64,000 nucleotides of DNA from Halobacillus sp. A5 (GTDB lineage: Bacteria; Bacillota; Bacilli; Bacillales; Halobacillaceae), in contig NZ_JAIZEO010000005.1 in assembly GCF_024189315.1 (NCBI RefSeq), positions 335,639 to 399,638 on the forward strand, written 5' to 3'. This document shows, in pieces, positions 43,726 through 52,306 of the stretch. Under the pieces are notes generated by a model that saw only the letters and a program-made list of their open reading frames with translations, was not told the origin of the DNA and made no database searches. The translations under genes were made by a program, and so were the position numbers. The stretch's first letter is position 1, and every line of letters begins with the position of its first letter.

Positions 43726-45305
43726 TATTTCACCATCCGTCCTTCATTTTTCCAAAGTTCCTTACGCAGTACTACTTTTTGAATCTTGCCTGAGGCGGTT
43801 TTTGGGAGTTCTTCTACAAATGAAAAGCTTTTTGGAACCTTGAAATGCGCCAATTTATTTCGACAGTGATCCGTTAATTCATCTTCTGTGACATCATGTC
43901 CCTCTCTTTTCACAACGACCGCATGCGGTGCTTCTCCCCATTTTTCATGAGGGACAGCTACTACTGCAGCTTCTAATATAGAAGAGTGGTCATAGAGTGC
44001 GGCTTCGACCTCGATGGAAGAAATATTTTCTCCACCGCTTATAATGACGTCCTTCTTACGGTCTACAATTTCAATATAACCTCTCTCATCCACTACGGCC
44101 ATGTCCCCGGTATAAAGCCAGCCATCTCGTATCGTCTCATTAGTTGCTTCCGGGTTCTTGTAATAGCCTTCCATGACATTGTTTGAGCGGGTTACAATCT
44201 CTCCAATGGTCTTTCCATCCCTCGGAACTTCCTCTCCCAGTTCATCAAACACACGGACTTTCGATCCTGCCATCTCGTATCCGGTTTTTGCTTTTAACAA
44301 GTACTGTTCTTCTTTCGATAGATCCTGCTCCATAGAGCGCAGAGCTGAAGTCGTAATGAGTGGAGTAATTTCAGTCATACCGTACACCTGAATAAACTCC
44401 CAGCCCATCTCCTCTTCTACTTTTCGTACAAAAGCAGGCGGAGGAGCAGATCCGGCGATGACAATCCGTCCTTTATGGGATATCGTTTCAGATTGAGACT
44501 CATACTGTTCCAGTATCATATTTAAGACGGTAGGAGCCATATGCATGACCGACACATGGTGTTCTCTCACTTTTTGTAAAATGATCTCGGGATCGACTTT
44601 GCGCAGCATCACCTGAGTGGCTCCATTTAATGTGTAATAAAAAGGAGAACCCCAGCCGTTAACATGAAACATCGGTAAAACATGCAGCAACGTATCCTGA
44701 TCGGAGACACGTAAATGATGCATGGAAGAAAGGGCATGAAGATAATTCGAACGATGAGACAGAAGGACCCCTTTAGGGTTTCCTGTAGTTCCACTTGTAT
44801 ATAAGAGACTGGCTGTATCCGATTCCTCCAGCGGCTCCCGGTCAAACTTATCCGAAGAATAATTGCTGCGCCAGGCATCATAAGCAAGCCGTCCGTGTGA
44901 ACTGCCGCCGTGGACAATCACTTCTTCCAGGGTCGGAAGCTCAGGCAGTATTGACTCTACTAACGGGTAAAGTTCTTCATCTACGAATAAAACCTTGCTC
45001 TCACTATGGGTTAGTATAAACTGATAATCTGCCGGTTTCAGCCTGGTATTTAACGGAGTCATCACACCGCCTACTTGAAAAACTCCATAAAACCCTTCGA
45101 GCATTTCTGTCGAATTGGGTGCTAAATAAGCAACCTTATCTCCCTTCTTAACACCTAAACCTCTCAACCCCCTGGATAATTGATTGACTCTTTCATTCAG
45201 TTCTTTGTATGTTAAAGTCTGATGATCATCAATGATGGCCGGCTTATCCCCATAAAGTTCAACAGCACGGTCTAAGAAATCAGTAAGAACTAAAGGTACA
45301 TGCAT
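43725..45305 (-). CDS. AMP-forming acyl-CoA ligase (long/medium-chain)
   Basis: Protein of 526 aa of the ANL superfamily. Motifs are LLYTSGTTGNPKGVLLSH (P-loop), YGMTEITP, GWLYTGDMAVVDERGYIEIV (hinge) and the C-terminal PKTASGKIQK with the catalytic Lys. It activates a fatty or other carboxylic acid to the CoA ester. ATG at 45305 has GAAGGAGGAG upstream. It stands alone between two terminators. Chain-length preference cannot be read from sequence. Confidence 0.93.
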   Translation of the reverse strand: MHVPLVLTDFLDRAVELYGDKPAIIDDHQTLTYKELNERVNQLSRGLRGLGVKKGDKVAYLAPNSTEMLEGFYGVFQVGGVMTPLNTRLKPADYQFILTHSESKVLFVDEELYPLVESILPELPTLEEVIVHGGSSHGRLAYDAWRSNYSSDKFDREPLEESDTASLLYTSGTTGNPKGVLLSHRSNYLHALSSMHHLRVSDQDTLLHVLPMFHVNGWGSPFYYTLNGATQVMLRKVDPEIILQKVREHHVSVMHMAPTVLNMILEQYESQSETISHKGRIVIAGSAPPPAFVRKVEEEMGWEFIQVYGMTEITPLITTSALRSMEQDLSKEEQYLLKAKTGYEMAGSKVRVFDELGEEVPRDGKTIGEIVTRSNNVMEGYYKNPEATNETIRDGWLYTGDMAVVDERGYIEIVDRKKDVIISGGENISSIEVEAALYDHSSILEAAVVAVPHEKWGEAPHAVVVKREGHDVTEDELTDHCRNKLAHFKVPKSFSFVEELPKTASGKIQKVVLRKELWKNEGRMVK

Positions 45306-45394
45306 AGTACTCCTCCTTCTCTTATACATATAAAGCGCTTACATATAATTCTAATGAAACTGCTGTTATATATCAAACTATAGCGATGTATAAC

Positions 45395-45429
45395 AAAAAG
45401 CTTTTCTTCGTGTTGAAGAAAAGCTTTTT
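45395..45429 (-). terminator. Terminator after small membrane protein gene
   Basis: Perfect 15-bp stem AAAAAGCTTTTCTTC/GAAGAAAAGCTTTTT with a 5-nt loop. The T-run within the 3' arm makes it an intrinsic terminator for the 45503-45793 gene, and it could work from the other side too. Confidence 0.85.
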
Positions 45430-45502
45430 GAAAAACCATCGTCTCCTCTGCTGGAAGGAGTAAACATTGAGGGCAGGGTTTTAAGAAAATACTGTTTTAC
45501 AA

Positions 45503-45793
45503 TTAAGCTATGCCAAGTGCATTCAATAAAATGAAAACCATCATTATGAACGCAGCAGCGTGCACCAGGATAAGCAGCCACTTCTTCCAGCCGCCGCCTT
45601 TAACCCCAGTTACTATTCCGCCTATTGGAAATAACAGCATTAAGATTACGGCAGCTCTTCCAAGTCCCCAGAATGAAAATCCGCTGACCATTAAGGTAAA
45701 CAAGGCAATAAATATAACGAATAATACAAGTGACACTATATTGAATTTTTTCTTTTTATTATCATCATCTGATAAGTAATAACTATAAGCCAT
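45503..45793 (-). CDS. Small three-helix membrane protein
   Basis: Protein of 96 aa. A charged N-terminus (DDDNKKKK) is followed by three hydrophobic segments (about 18-36, 43-62 and 71-92). ATG at 45793 has AGGAGG about 11 nt upstream. The composition is typical of Bacillaceae small membrane proteins of unknown function. It has its own terminator and no close operon partner. Confidence 0.8.
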   Translation of the reverse strand: MAYSYYLSDDDNKKKKFNIVSLVLFVIFIALFTLMVSGFSFWGLGRAAVILMLLFPIGGIVTGVKGGGWKKWLLILVHAAAFIMMVFILLNALGIA

Positions 45794-45962
45794 TGCTATG
45801 ATATCCTCCTATCGACAAAATAAACCCTTTTTTCTATTATAATACCCTTGTAAAGTGCTATGAAGGTCCAGAATGCTTAAATGTGAGCGTTAATAAATTA
45901 CAAGGTTGATTACAAAGTCATAGGGGTCTCTCTTCTTATGAAAAGAAGGTTCGCTGCTTATA

Positions 45963-47428
45963 TTATACGTCCTTAGGCTTTACTTCTTCGCCATTTTTAC
46001 CGTTGTACCGAAGCCCCCAGCCAGTAAGTGCAGCAATAAGCATAACGATCAGCAAACCCCAGCCTTGAAATACGAAAGGAAAAACTTCTGTCGGACTTAC
46101 CACAGGCAGAAAATCATAATCATCAGCTGCCCCCTGAATCGTGGCCCATGCAAGCAGTACACCCCCGCTCCAAGGAAATATATAACCGAGCGATGATGTA
46201 ACGGTATCTAAAAAGTTAGCCCGTCGGTATGGGGGGATGTTCATTTCTTTTCCTATCTTACGTACGAAAGGGGCCGCTGCAATCTCAGCCACTGTATTAA
46301 TCGTAATAAACACATTTAAGAAAGCGACAATTCCAAACATCGTCAATTCTGCACGGCGTACCACATTATTAATAATTCCTAAGAAGAAATTCTTAATCGT
46401 ATCCATAGTTCCGGCTACTTCCATTAAATGAGCGGCCGCTAATATAAATAGAATTAAGATTGCCATATTAAAGTAGCCGCCTATCCCTTCCATCAGAGCC
46501 CCTTCAATAACAGCATCTCCTGCATCATTTTGATAAATGTGAATGATTTCTGTTAAAGGTGTGCCAGCCAGTCCCATAACGACGATAGAAGCAACAATTC
46601 CCCACGTTAATGAAGTGAGTAAATGGTGCCCGGACAAAGCTAAAAATAATACGAGTGCAAATGGAAGCAGCAGCAGAAGTCCATCAGCAGAAACCTCTTG
46701 CTGCAATTCTGTAATGACCTGGGCATTTCCAAGACTTTCACCGCCGCCAAATATAACGAATAAAATTAAAGCAGGCACCGCTGCTGTAATAGAGTATTTA
46801 AACCTTGAACGTACGACACCCGGAACATCCGCCTCTTGCGATGTGGCGGAGACAATTGTCGTATCAGATACAGGAGCTAAGTTATCACCAAAGACAGCTC
46901 CACTTAATATCGCCGCTAGCAGAATCACCGGGTCTGCGCCAAGTATAACTCCCGCTGGATACATAAGCACCCCAAATGTGGCTACAGTTCCATATCCTGT
47001 CCCTACTGCTGTAGCGAATACTGCTGAAAGCAGAAAGGTCACCCCGACAAAAGCTCCGCCTTGAAGACCCTTTTGAAAGCCGAGCCAGCCAGCCCCCCTG
47101 CAGATAGAAGAGTGGCAAACATCCCGGCCCAAAACCATGCAATGACGGCTACAACTCCTACAGGCTGAGCCATTCCTGATATTAAACTTTGAGCAAAATC
47201 AGCCCATTTTGATTTACAAAAAAATAATCCTATAGCTACCCCAATAACCATTCCTAGTACCAGCGCTTCTTCAGTAACTAATTGAGCTGCACTTAACGTA
47301 ATCGCCCAAATAATGAAAAAGACTAATGGTATCGCAGCTGCAAAAACGCCGCCGCGGAATTCTAATTTTTGTATCTTTTTCTATCCTAAAGCTTCATCAA
47401 TTACTTCATTGTTTCCGAACTTGCCCAT
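45963..47428 (-). pseudogene. nhaC: NhaC-family Na+/H+ antiporter, disrupted
   Basis: A roughly 1.47-kb coding region for an NhaC-type antiporter with GTGYGTVATFGVLMYPAG and SGAVFGDNLAPVSDTTIVSA. From ATG at 47428 (AGGAGG upstream) the frame meets TAG after 15 codons (47381-47383). It reopens as IQKLEFRGGVFAAAIPLVFF and shifts frame at a G6 tract (47093-47098). Adding one G would restore LLSAGG then AGWLGFQKGLQGG as one protein. Two lesions point to a real pseudogene, though the G-tract slip alone could be a sequencing error. Na+ export by this copy is unlikely. Confidence 0.85.
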
Positions 47429-47711
47429 TAGACTTCCTCCTTGATGACTTAAAATCCTATCATAGTGTATCACTAATTATCTTTTATAAGGAATCGTTAT
47501 CTTCATTCCAGGATTTAATCCTTATAAATCAGAATTAATATGTATAATATTCACAATTATTAAGGAAGGTCTTCTTAGTTAGTTTTCAATCACGCACTTC
47601 GACAAAACATATGATTATTTCCCAGGAAATGATATGTTTTTCGTCTAATGTTTTCGCAAATCACCCTGAACATGATAGGATAAGAATAATTACATAAAAG
47701 GAGTGACCATT

Positions 47712-48092
47712 ATGTTTAAACCTTTAGCTACCGACCAGGCACCTGCTGCGATTGGACCTTATTCTCAAGCTGCAGATGTAGGTAATCTCATTTTTATTTC
47801 CGGACAGATCCCCCTTGATCCTGATACAATGGAGTTTGTTTCTGATCAGGTGGAAGATCAGACCCATCAGGTCATGAAAAACCTAGGAGCTATCTTAAAT
47901 GAAGCTGGACTGACGTATAAACATATTGCCAAAGCGAACATCTACCTTGATTCAATGGAGGACTTTGGAATCGTAAACGAAGTCTATGCTAGTTACTTAA
48001 GTGAGCCTTATCCTGCTCGTGCAGCTGTAGAAGTAGGAAAGCTTCCTAAGGGAGCAAAAGTTGAAATCGAAGCTGTCGCCGTAAAAGAATAG
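47712..48092 (+). CDS. ridA: RidA-family enamine/imine deaminase
   Basis: Protein of 126 aa of the YjgF/YER057c/UK114 family. IGPYSQAADVGNLIFISGQI and YPARAAVEVGKLPKGAKVEIEAVA contain the conserved Arg of the ligand site. It hydrolyses reactive enamines from PLP enzymes such as threonine dehydratase. ATG at 47712 is 8 nt from AGGAG; the GTG at 47703 overlaps that site. Monocistronic, with a terminator after it. Confidence 0.95.
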   Translation: MFKPLATDQAPAAIGPYSQAADVGNLIFISGQIPLDPDTMEFVSDQVEDQTHQVMKNLGAILNEAGLTYKHIAKANIYLDSMEDFGIVNEVYASYLSEPYPARAAVEVGKLPKGAKVEIEAVAVKE

Positions 48093-48101
48093 ATAGATGC
48101 A

Positions 48102-48127
48102 GCAGAGCTAAATGCTCTGCTTTTTTT
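48102..48127 (+). terminator. Terminator after ridA
   Basis: Stem GCAGAGC/GCTCTGC with a 5-nt loop followed by seven T, 10 bp after the ridA stop codon. Confidence 0.92.
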
Positions 48128-48190
48128 GTGCATATAAAAGATTCTTTCAGGGTAGAAAAACAGTAGACAACGACTGCAGGAGGTCTATTC

Positions 48191-49792
48191 ATGATATTGG
48201 ATAATGTCAGGATCTATCAGCCTTACGGAAATGAAGACCCAAACAAAAAATATGCCGTTGAAATAGAAGAAGAAAAAATTAAAGCTGTCTACCCAAGCCC
48301 ATGGGACGGGGAACAGCAAACCTATGATGGGGAAGGGAGGGTGCTGTGCCCCGGCTTTATTGACAGTCACATGCACCTGCTTCGTTACGGCCTTCTAAAA
48401 AAAGAGCTGGATTTAACTCAGGCCGGCAGTTTTCAGGAAATGAAAGAACGGATAGAGAACCATTACAAAGATTTAAATGAAGACGGCTGGTTTTTTGGAA
48501 AGGGATTTAATGATGATCAATTTGATGATATTGAACATTTATTAACAGCCGAAGACCTTAATAAAATTCAGACTGACGCTTATATTTATCTTTTGCATAA
48601 AGATGGTCATGAATGTGTCATTAGTGAGAAAGCAATAGAACTATTAAAGCAGGAGGAAGCCTTCAAAAAGGAGCCTGAGGAGTTTAAAGAAAAAGACGAT
48701 AAAGGGAACTGGACGGGACGATTTAAGGATACAGCCGTTCACTATATTAACCACCGTTTTTGGGGGAGGTCTGCAGATGATGCAAAGCAGGCACTGCTCG
48801 CTGCCTTTCCTCATTTATGTGCGAACGGAATAACGAGCGTTCACACAGATGACCGGAGCTTTATTGGGGATTACGACCGGCTGTTTGAAGCTTACACCGA
48901 GCTTGAAGCCGAAGGTCAGCTTCCCATTGATGTGCAGCTGCATCATTACATTTTTGACATTGAAGATTTAACCGGCTTTTTAGAAAACCACCACCGACGT
49001 ACAGGTGACGGCACCGATCAGGTCACTGTTGGGGCTGTTAAAATATTTCTCGATGGCACGCAGCGTATTCACACAGCAGCTATGCGAAATCCCTATCCAG
49101 AAAATCCGGACAAAAGCGGACAGCTTATTTATACACAGGAACAGTTAAATGAGATGGTTTCTTTGGCAGGATCTCAAAACATGCAGGTGGCCATGCATGC
49201 GATTGGAGACAAAGCGGTCGAGCAGGCGGTCACTGCCCTTGAACAAGAAGAAGCAGCCACAAAAAGACTGCGCCACCGCATCATTCATGCGCAGACTTTA
49301 GCGCCTGATTTAATCGAGCGGCTTCAGGAAACTAAGCCTTTCATTGAAACTCAGCCCTCTTTTTTACTGGGAGAGTGGGATAAAAAGGATCGGTGGACTC
49401 CTGAAGAGCTTCTTCCATTCTGTGACCCATTCAATAGTTTAATTCGTGCTCAGATTCCTATAACGCTAAGCTCTGATTTGCCAATCGGCAGTATTAACCC
49501 CCTCATCTCAATATTTACAGCTGTAAACCGGACGGATTTAAACCATAACCCTAAAGGAGGGTGGATGCCGCAGGAAAAGCTTTCTATAGATGACAGCTTC
49601 CACTCATTCAGCGTCACTCCCTCCCACCTGGAATTTAAAGAGCATACAAAAGGTACTATTACCGAAGGCTCGCAGGCTGACTTCGTCTTATTAAGCGACC
49701 ACCCTTTAGAAGTACCTCCTGAAAAGCTTCACACTATCCAAGTGGTCGAAACGTGGCAGCGTGGAAAAAGAACTTTTAGAATAAAAGCATAA
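48191..49792 (+). CDS. YtcJ-like amidohydrolase
   Basis: Protein of 533 aa of the amidohydrolase_3 family. The metal-site start CPGFIDSHMHLLRYG, a carboxylate segment in GAVKIFLDGTQRIHTAAM, AMHAIGDKAV and the late SSDLPIGSINPL are visible. These are cytosolic metal-dependent hydrolases of N-substituted amides or imines; substrate unknown. ATG at 48191 follows GGAGG. No signal peptide. Confidence 0.88.
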   Translation: MILDNVRIYQPYGNEDPNKKYAVEIEEEKIKAVYPSPWDGEQQTYDGEGRVLCPGFIDSHMHLLRYGLLKKELDLTQAGSFQEMKERIENHYKDLNEDGWFFGKGFNDDQFDDIEHLLTAEDLNKIQTDAYIYLLHKDGHECVISEKAIELLKQEEAFKKEPEEFKEKDDKGNWTGRFKDTAVHYINHRFWGRSADDAKQALLAAFPHLCANGITSVHTDDRSFIGDYDRLFEAYTELEAEGQLPIDVQLHHYIFDIEDLTGFLENHHRRTGDGTDQVTVGAVKIFLDGTQRIHTAAMRNPYPENPDKSGQLIYTQEQLNEMVSLAGSQNMQVAMHAIGDKAVEQAVTALEQEEAATKRLRHRIIHAQTLAPDLIERLQETKPFIETQPSFLLGEWDKKDRWTPEELLPFCDPFNSLIRAQIPITLSSDLPIGSINPLISIFTAVNRTDLNHNPKGGWMPQEKLSIDDSFHSFSVTPSHLEFKEHTKGTITEGSQADFVLLSDHPLEVPPEKLHTIQVVETWQRGKRTFRIKA

Positions 49793-49878
49793 GCGGACTG
49801 GTAAACATAACAACGCATAAGCAACGGCTGAAGGCAGGTGTCTGAATGCTGGAGCCGTGTGAGTACAGTCTTCAAAAG

Positions 49879-49909
49879 CAAAAGAGCAGGGAATCCCCCC
49901 TGCTCTTTC
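49879..49909. terminator. Bidirectional terminator between convergent genes
   Basis: Perfect 11-bp stem AAAGAGCAGGG/CCCTGCTCTTT with a 6-nt loop. A-rich and T-rich flanks on both sides let it serve both the amidohydrolase gene (+) and the small DNA-binding gene (-). Confidence 0.85.
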
Positions 49910-50139
49910 TAATCCTCATCTTTAATATTCGGGTCTTGAGGCAGCGGTTCATTTAAATATTCCTGCATCATATCCCTATATTTTTCTATTTGTTCAAAGT
50001 AGCCATCAAATTGGTCGTTGTTAACGAGATACTGCTCTCCGTCATGCAAGCATCGTACTTTCTTTTCTCTAATTAAATGTTCCACGTATTCTTCTGAGAC
50101 ATCTAAATATTGAGCCGTTTCTTTAACTGTTAAGTACAT
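49909..50139 (-). CDS. Excisionase-type small HTH DNA-binding protein
   Basis: Protein of 76 aa with an N-terminal winged helix of the excisionase/MerR type, YLTVKETAQYLDVSEEYVEHLI then RCLHDGEQYLVN, and an acidic C-terminus ending NIKDED. ATG at 50139 has GGGAAGGTG upstream. No integrase lies near, so it is probably a stand-alone regulator rather than part of a mobile element. Confidence 0.82.
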   Translation of the reverse strand: MYLTVKETAQYLDVSEEYVEHLIREKKVRCLHDGEQYLVNNDQFDGYFEQIEKYRDMMQEYLNEPLPQDPNIKDED

Positions 50140-50232
50140 AATATTCACCTTCCCTTTCATAAACGAAGATGTTTCTAACACTATACCATATCCATGCTGA
50201 ATTAACGGTATAAAAACGAATCAGCGTCCGGG

Positions 50233-50335
50233 TTTTATGGACGCGTTTAAACCTTCTATGGGCAGATATTTTAATTTATGGGCGAATATTAACATTTATG
50301 GGCCAATAGCCAACTTTTATGGGCAATTCCCCTTT
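50233..50335. repeat. Five degenerate TTTATGGGC repeats with about 20.5-bp period
   Basis: TTTATGG(G/A)C-type units occur with ATGG at 50237, 50258, 50278, 50298 and 50319, a spacing of 20 or 21 bp. The unit tails vary (AGATATTTTAA, GAATATTAAC, CAATAGCC). The period is about two helical turns. Function unknown. Confidence 0.6.
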
Positions 50336-50345
50336 CTAAGCCATC

Positions 50346-50466
50346 AAAAAAAGCTTTCCCGTATTTCAGGGAAAGCTTTCGATCTTTTGACGCGAATGTA
50401 CCGACGACCACATTCGTCGTTTAGCCTTAAAGGCATATACTTCGTCTTACACAAACAGCTCATCGC
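50346..50466 (-). ncRNA. Putative small RNA of about 120 nt with own promoter and terminator
   Basis: On the minus strand TTGTAA (50496-50501), a 17-bp spacer and an extended -10 TGG-TATAGT (50473-50478) form a good promoter. About 120 nt downstream an 11-bp stem AAAGCTTTCCC/GGGAAAGCTTT runs into seven T. Between them lie a hairpin (ACGACGAATGT with ACATTCGCGT, one mismatch) and a small GCC/GGC hairpin at 50424-50434. No open reading frame with a ribosome site is present. I recognise no known sRNA family. Confidence 0.6.
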
Positions 50467-50509
50467 TTAATTACTATACCATTTTCTAATGCCGCTTACA
50501 ATCCCTTAT

Positions 50510-50538
50510 TTCAGGACCTGTCCCACCTGTGCTATAAT
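50510..50538 (+). promoter_or_regulatory. Extended -10 promoter of the 50570 gene
   Basis: TGCTATAAT (TATAAT at 50533-50538 with the TGN extension) lies 32 bp before the ATG. The -35 region is weak. It is back to back with the putative sRNA promoter on the other strand. Confidence 0.55.
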
Positions 50539-50569
50539 TAACGAATTACAAAATCAGCAGGAGGCTCTT

Positions 50570-51025
50570 ATGCTAACGTTTGAAGAAAAGATCGCTATTA
50601 TTGAAGAGTTTAAAGAATTGGATAAAAAGCAAGTGTCATTAGGCAGAATCAACTTCCATTACGAGGATAGTCTTTACGACAAAAAGAACATTGTCTACCA
50701 TCTTCATCCGAATGGGAACGGGTTCGTGTATGCAGGAGAAATCGACGACTATCCGGCTGATGAACGCGGGATGGTCAATATCCGCCACTTCAGTGAAGCA
50801 GAACTGCGAACGATTGTGCGCGAGGCGATTGATTCGTTGTCTTCCACCCCGGCAGAGAAAAATCCTGTTTTCGAAGAATGGATGAATGACTTCGAGCAGT
50901 CTCTTTTTCTTATGCGGGAAGATGATGGATTTCATGTGTACGCAGGAGAAGATCTAGAAGGATCTTTTAATTCTTACAAAGAAGCCGCTAACTTTCTTGA
51001 ACAGGAAGGATTCAGCCGTATTTAA
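50570..51025 (+). CDS. Conserved small acidic protein of unknown function
   Basis: Soluble protein of 151 aa, acidic, with two similar segments, NGFVYAGEIDDYPAD (about residue 50) and FHVYAGEDLEGSFNS (about residue 125), that may form a repeated fold. No membrane segment or signal. ATG at 50570 has GGAGG 5 nt upstream; the frame upstream to 50489 covers the promoter and is not used. It has its own terminator. I do not recognise the family. Confidence 0.8.
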   Translation: MLTFEEKIAIIEEFKELDKKQVSLGRINFHYEDSLYDKKNIVYHLHPNGNGFVYAGEIDDYPADERGMVNIRHFSEAELRTIVREAIDSLSSTPAEKNPVFEEWMNDFEQSLFLMREDDGFHVYAGEDLEGSFNSYKEAANFLEQEGFSRI

Positions 51026-51055
51026 AAAAGCTTTCCCTAAAAGGGAAGCTTTTTT
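51024..51055 (+). terminator. Terminator after the 50570 gene
   Basis: Stem AAGCTTTCCC/GGGAAGCTT with one bulge, followed by TTTTTT. It overlaps the stop codon region. Confidence 0.85.
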
Positions 51056-51081
51056 ATAATGGCAGCATTCATTAAATCGGA

Positions 51082-52152
51082 TTAAGACTCATAGGATGGC
51101 AGCGTAAATGTGATCGTCGTGCCATGGCCGATTCGGCTGGCAGCTTTAATCGTGCCTTCATGCTCCTCAATAATACGCTTTGAAATCGGAAGACCGAGAC
51201 CGCTTCCTCCCTCAGAAAACATTTTCGTCTGCTCTGATTGATAGAAAAGTTCAAAAATGTGGGGCAGATCATGATCGAGAATTCCCGGTCCATTGTCCAT
51301 CACTTCTACTATTATTTCTCCTTGCTTTTCTTTTAAGTGTATATTTATTTTTTTCGTTTCTTTATCCATAAACCGCAGGCAGTTGTTAATTAAATGAACC
51401 ATTACACGTTTAAGCTGTGCAGGATCGGCTTTCGCTTCGTAGGGCCTCACCTTTTCAGCTTCAAACGTAAACGTTACCTCTTCCCATTCCATTTGAAATT
51501 CTTCCATAACTTCAACTAGAAACGAGCGGAGCTCTACTTTTTTAAAATAAAAGGCAAGACGTCCCATATCCAGTTCTGAATGCTGGAACAGTTCATCGAC
51601 TAAACGTTCAAGTACAATTGATTTCATATGGAGGGCTTGTAAAGCTGCATCCACTTCTTCCTTCGAAGCCTCATCTCCCTTAACTAATTCGATCTGCTCT
51701 TTGATGAAGGTCATCGGGAGGCGGAGATCCGTTGATATATTATAGAGAAGCTTCTTTCGGTTCTCTGCATATTTCTCTTTCACATCTTCTGCTTCCATCA
51801 ACTGCAGTCTCAAATTCTCGAAGGAATCAGCCAGTTTCCCAATTTCATCCTTTTTCATCCGTATAAATGGAGTCTCCATTTGACCGGCACTTACTTCTTC
51901 CGCTGCTTTCGTAAGGCTTTTCATCGGTTTAATTACGTGCTTTGTTACAAAATAAATAAATAATGCATTAGTTATTAATAACAGAACTAGCCAGCCCGCA
52001 ATGTGAATAGAGATGAATGTAAGCTGGTCGCTTTGCTGTGCACTGAAATCAAATGTATATAAAAGCAGGTAGCCTTCAACAGCTAAAAATAATAATGCGG
52101 GGATAATAACAATTGCTAGATTAGAACGTGTGAACTTTTTACGAATTGACAT
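51082..52152 (-). CDS. Sensor histidine kinase homologue lacking the phospho-acceptor His
   Basis: Protein of 356 aa: TM helices at about 11-33 and 50-70 with a short extracytoplasmic loop, a HAMP-like linker (71-123), a HisKA-like helix pair (134-200) and HATPase_c (240-354) with DNGPGI and GSGLGLPI. The H-box reads NISTDLRLPMT, with Thr141 (codon ACG) where the phosphorylated His belongs. The N-box is also altered (HLINNCLRFM). No response regulator gene is adjacent. It may bind ATP and act as a pseudokinase or allosteric partner. ATG follows AAAGGAG. Confidence 0.85.
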   Translation of the reverse strand: MSIRKKFTRSNLAIVIIPALLFLAVEGYLLLYTFDFSAQQSDQLTFISIHIAGWLVLLLITNALFIYFVTKHVIKPMKSLTKAAEEVSAGQMETPFIRMKKDEIGKLADSFENLRLQLMEAEDVKEKYAENRKKLLYNISTDLRLPMTFIKEQIELVKGDEASKEEVDAALQALHMKSIVLERLVDELFQHSELDMGRLAFYFKKVELRSFLVEVMEEFQMEWEEVTFTFEAEKVRPYEAKADPAQLKRVMVHLINNCLRFMDKETKKINIHLKEKQGEIIVEVMDNGPGILDHDLPHIFELFYQSEQTKMFSEGGSGLGLPISKRIIEEHEGTIKAASRIGHGTTITFTLPSYES

Positions 52153-52306
52153 GCTTTATGCTCCTTTATTTATGTAATGCCTACCTTTAAGGATATACCA
52201 TCCCATCAGTAAGAGTCTACAAAAAGTCTTTCCAAAGATTTCATATATTGTCCCGGTGAAGAAGCATAGAATAGTCTAAGGCTATTTTCTGGAAAGGATG
52301 GAGCTC

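Noticed and set aside
49909..50139. Excisionase gene as sign of a prophage or integrative element
   Set aside because: No integrase, att repeats or phage genes are nearby; small HTH proteins of this type are common chromosomal regulators.
50237..50470. Small plus-strand open frame across the repeats and sRNA
   Set aside because: It spans repeats and hairpins, lacks a ribosome site, and its composition is not protein-like.
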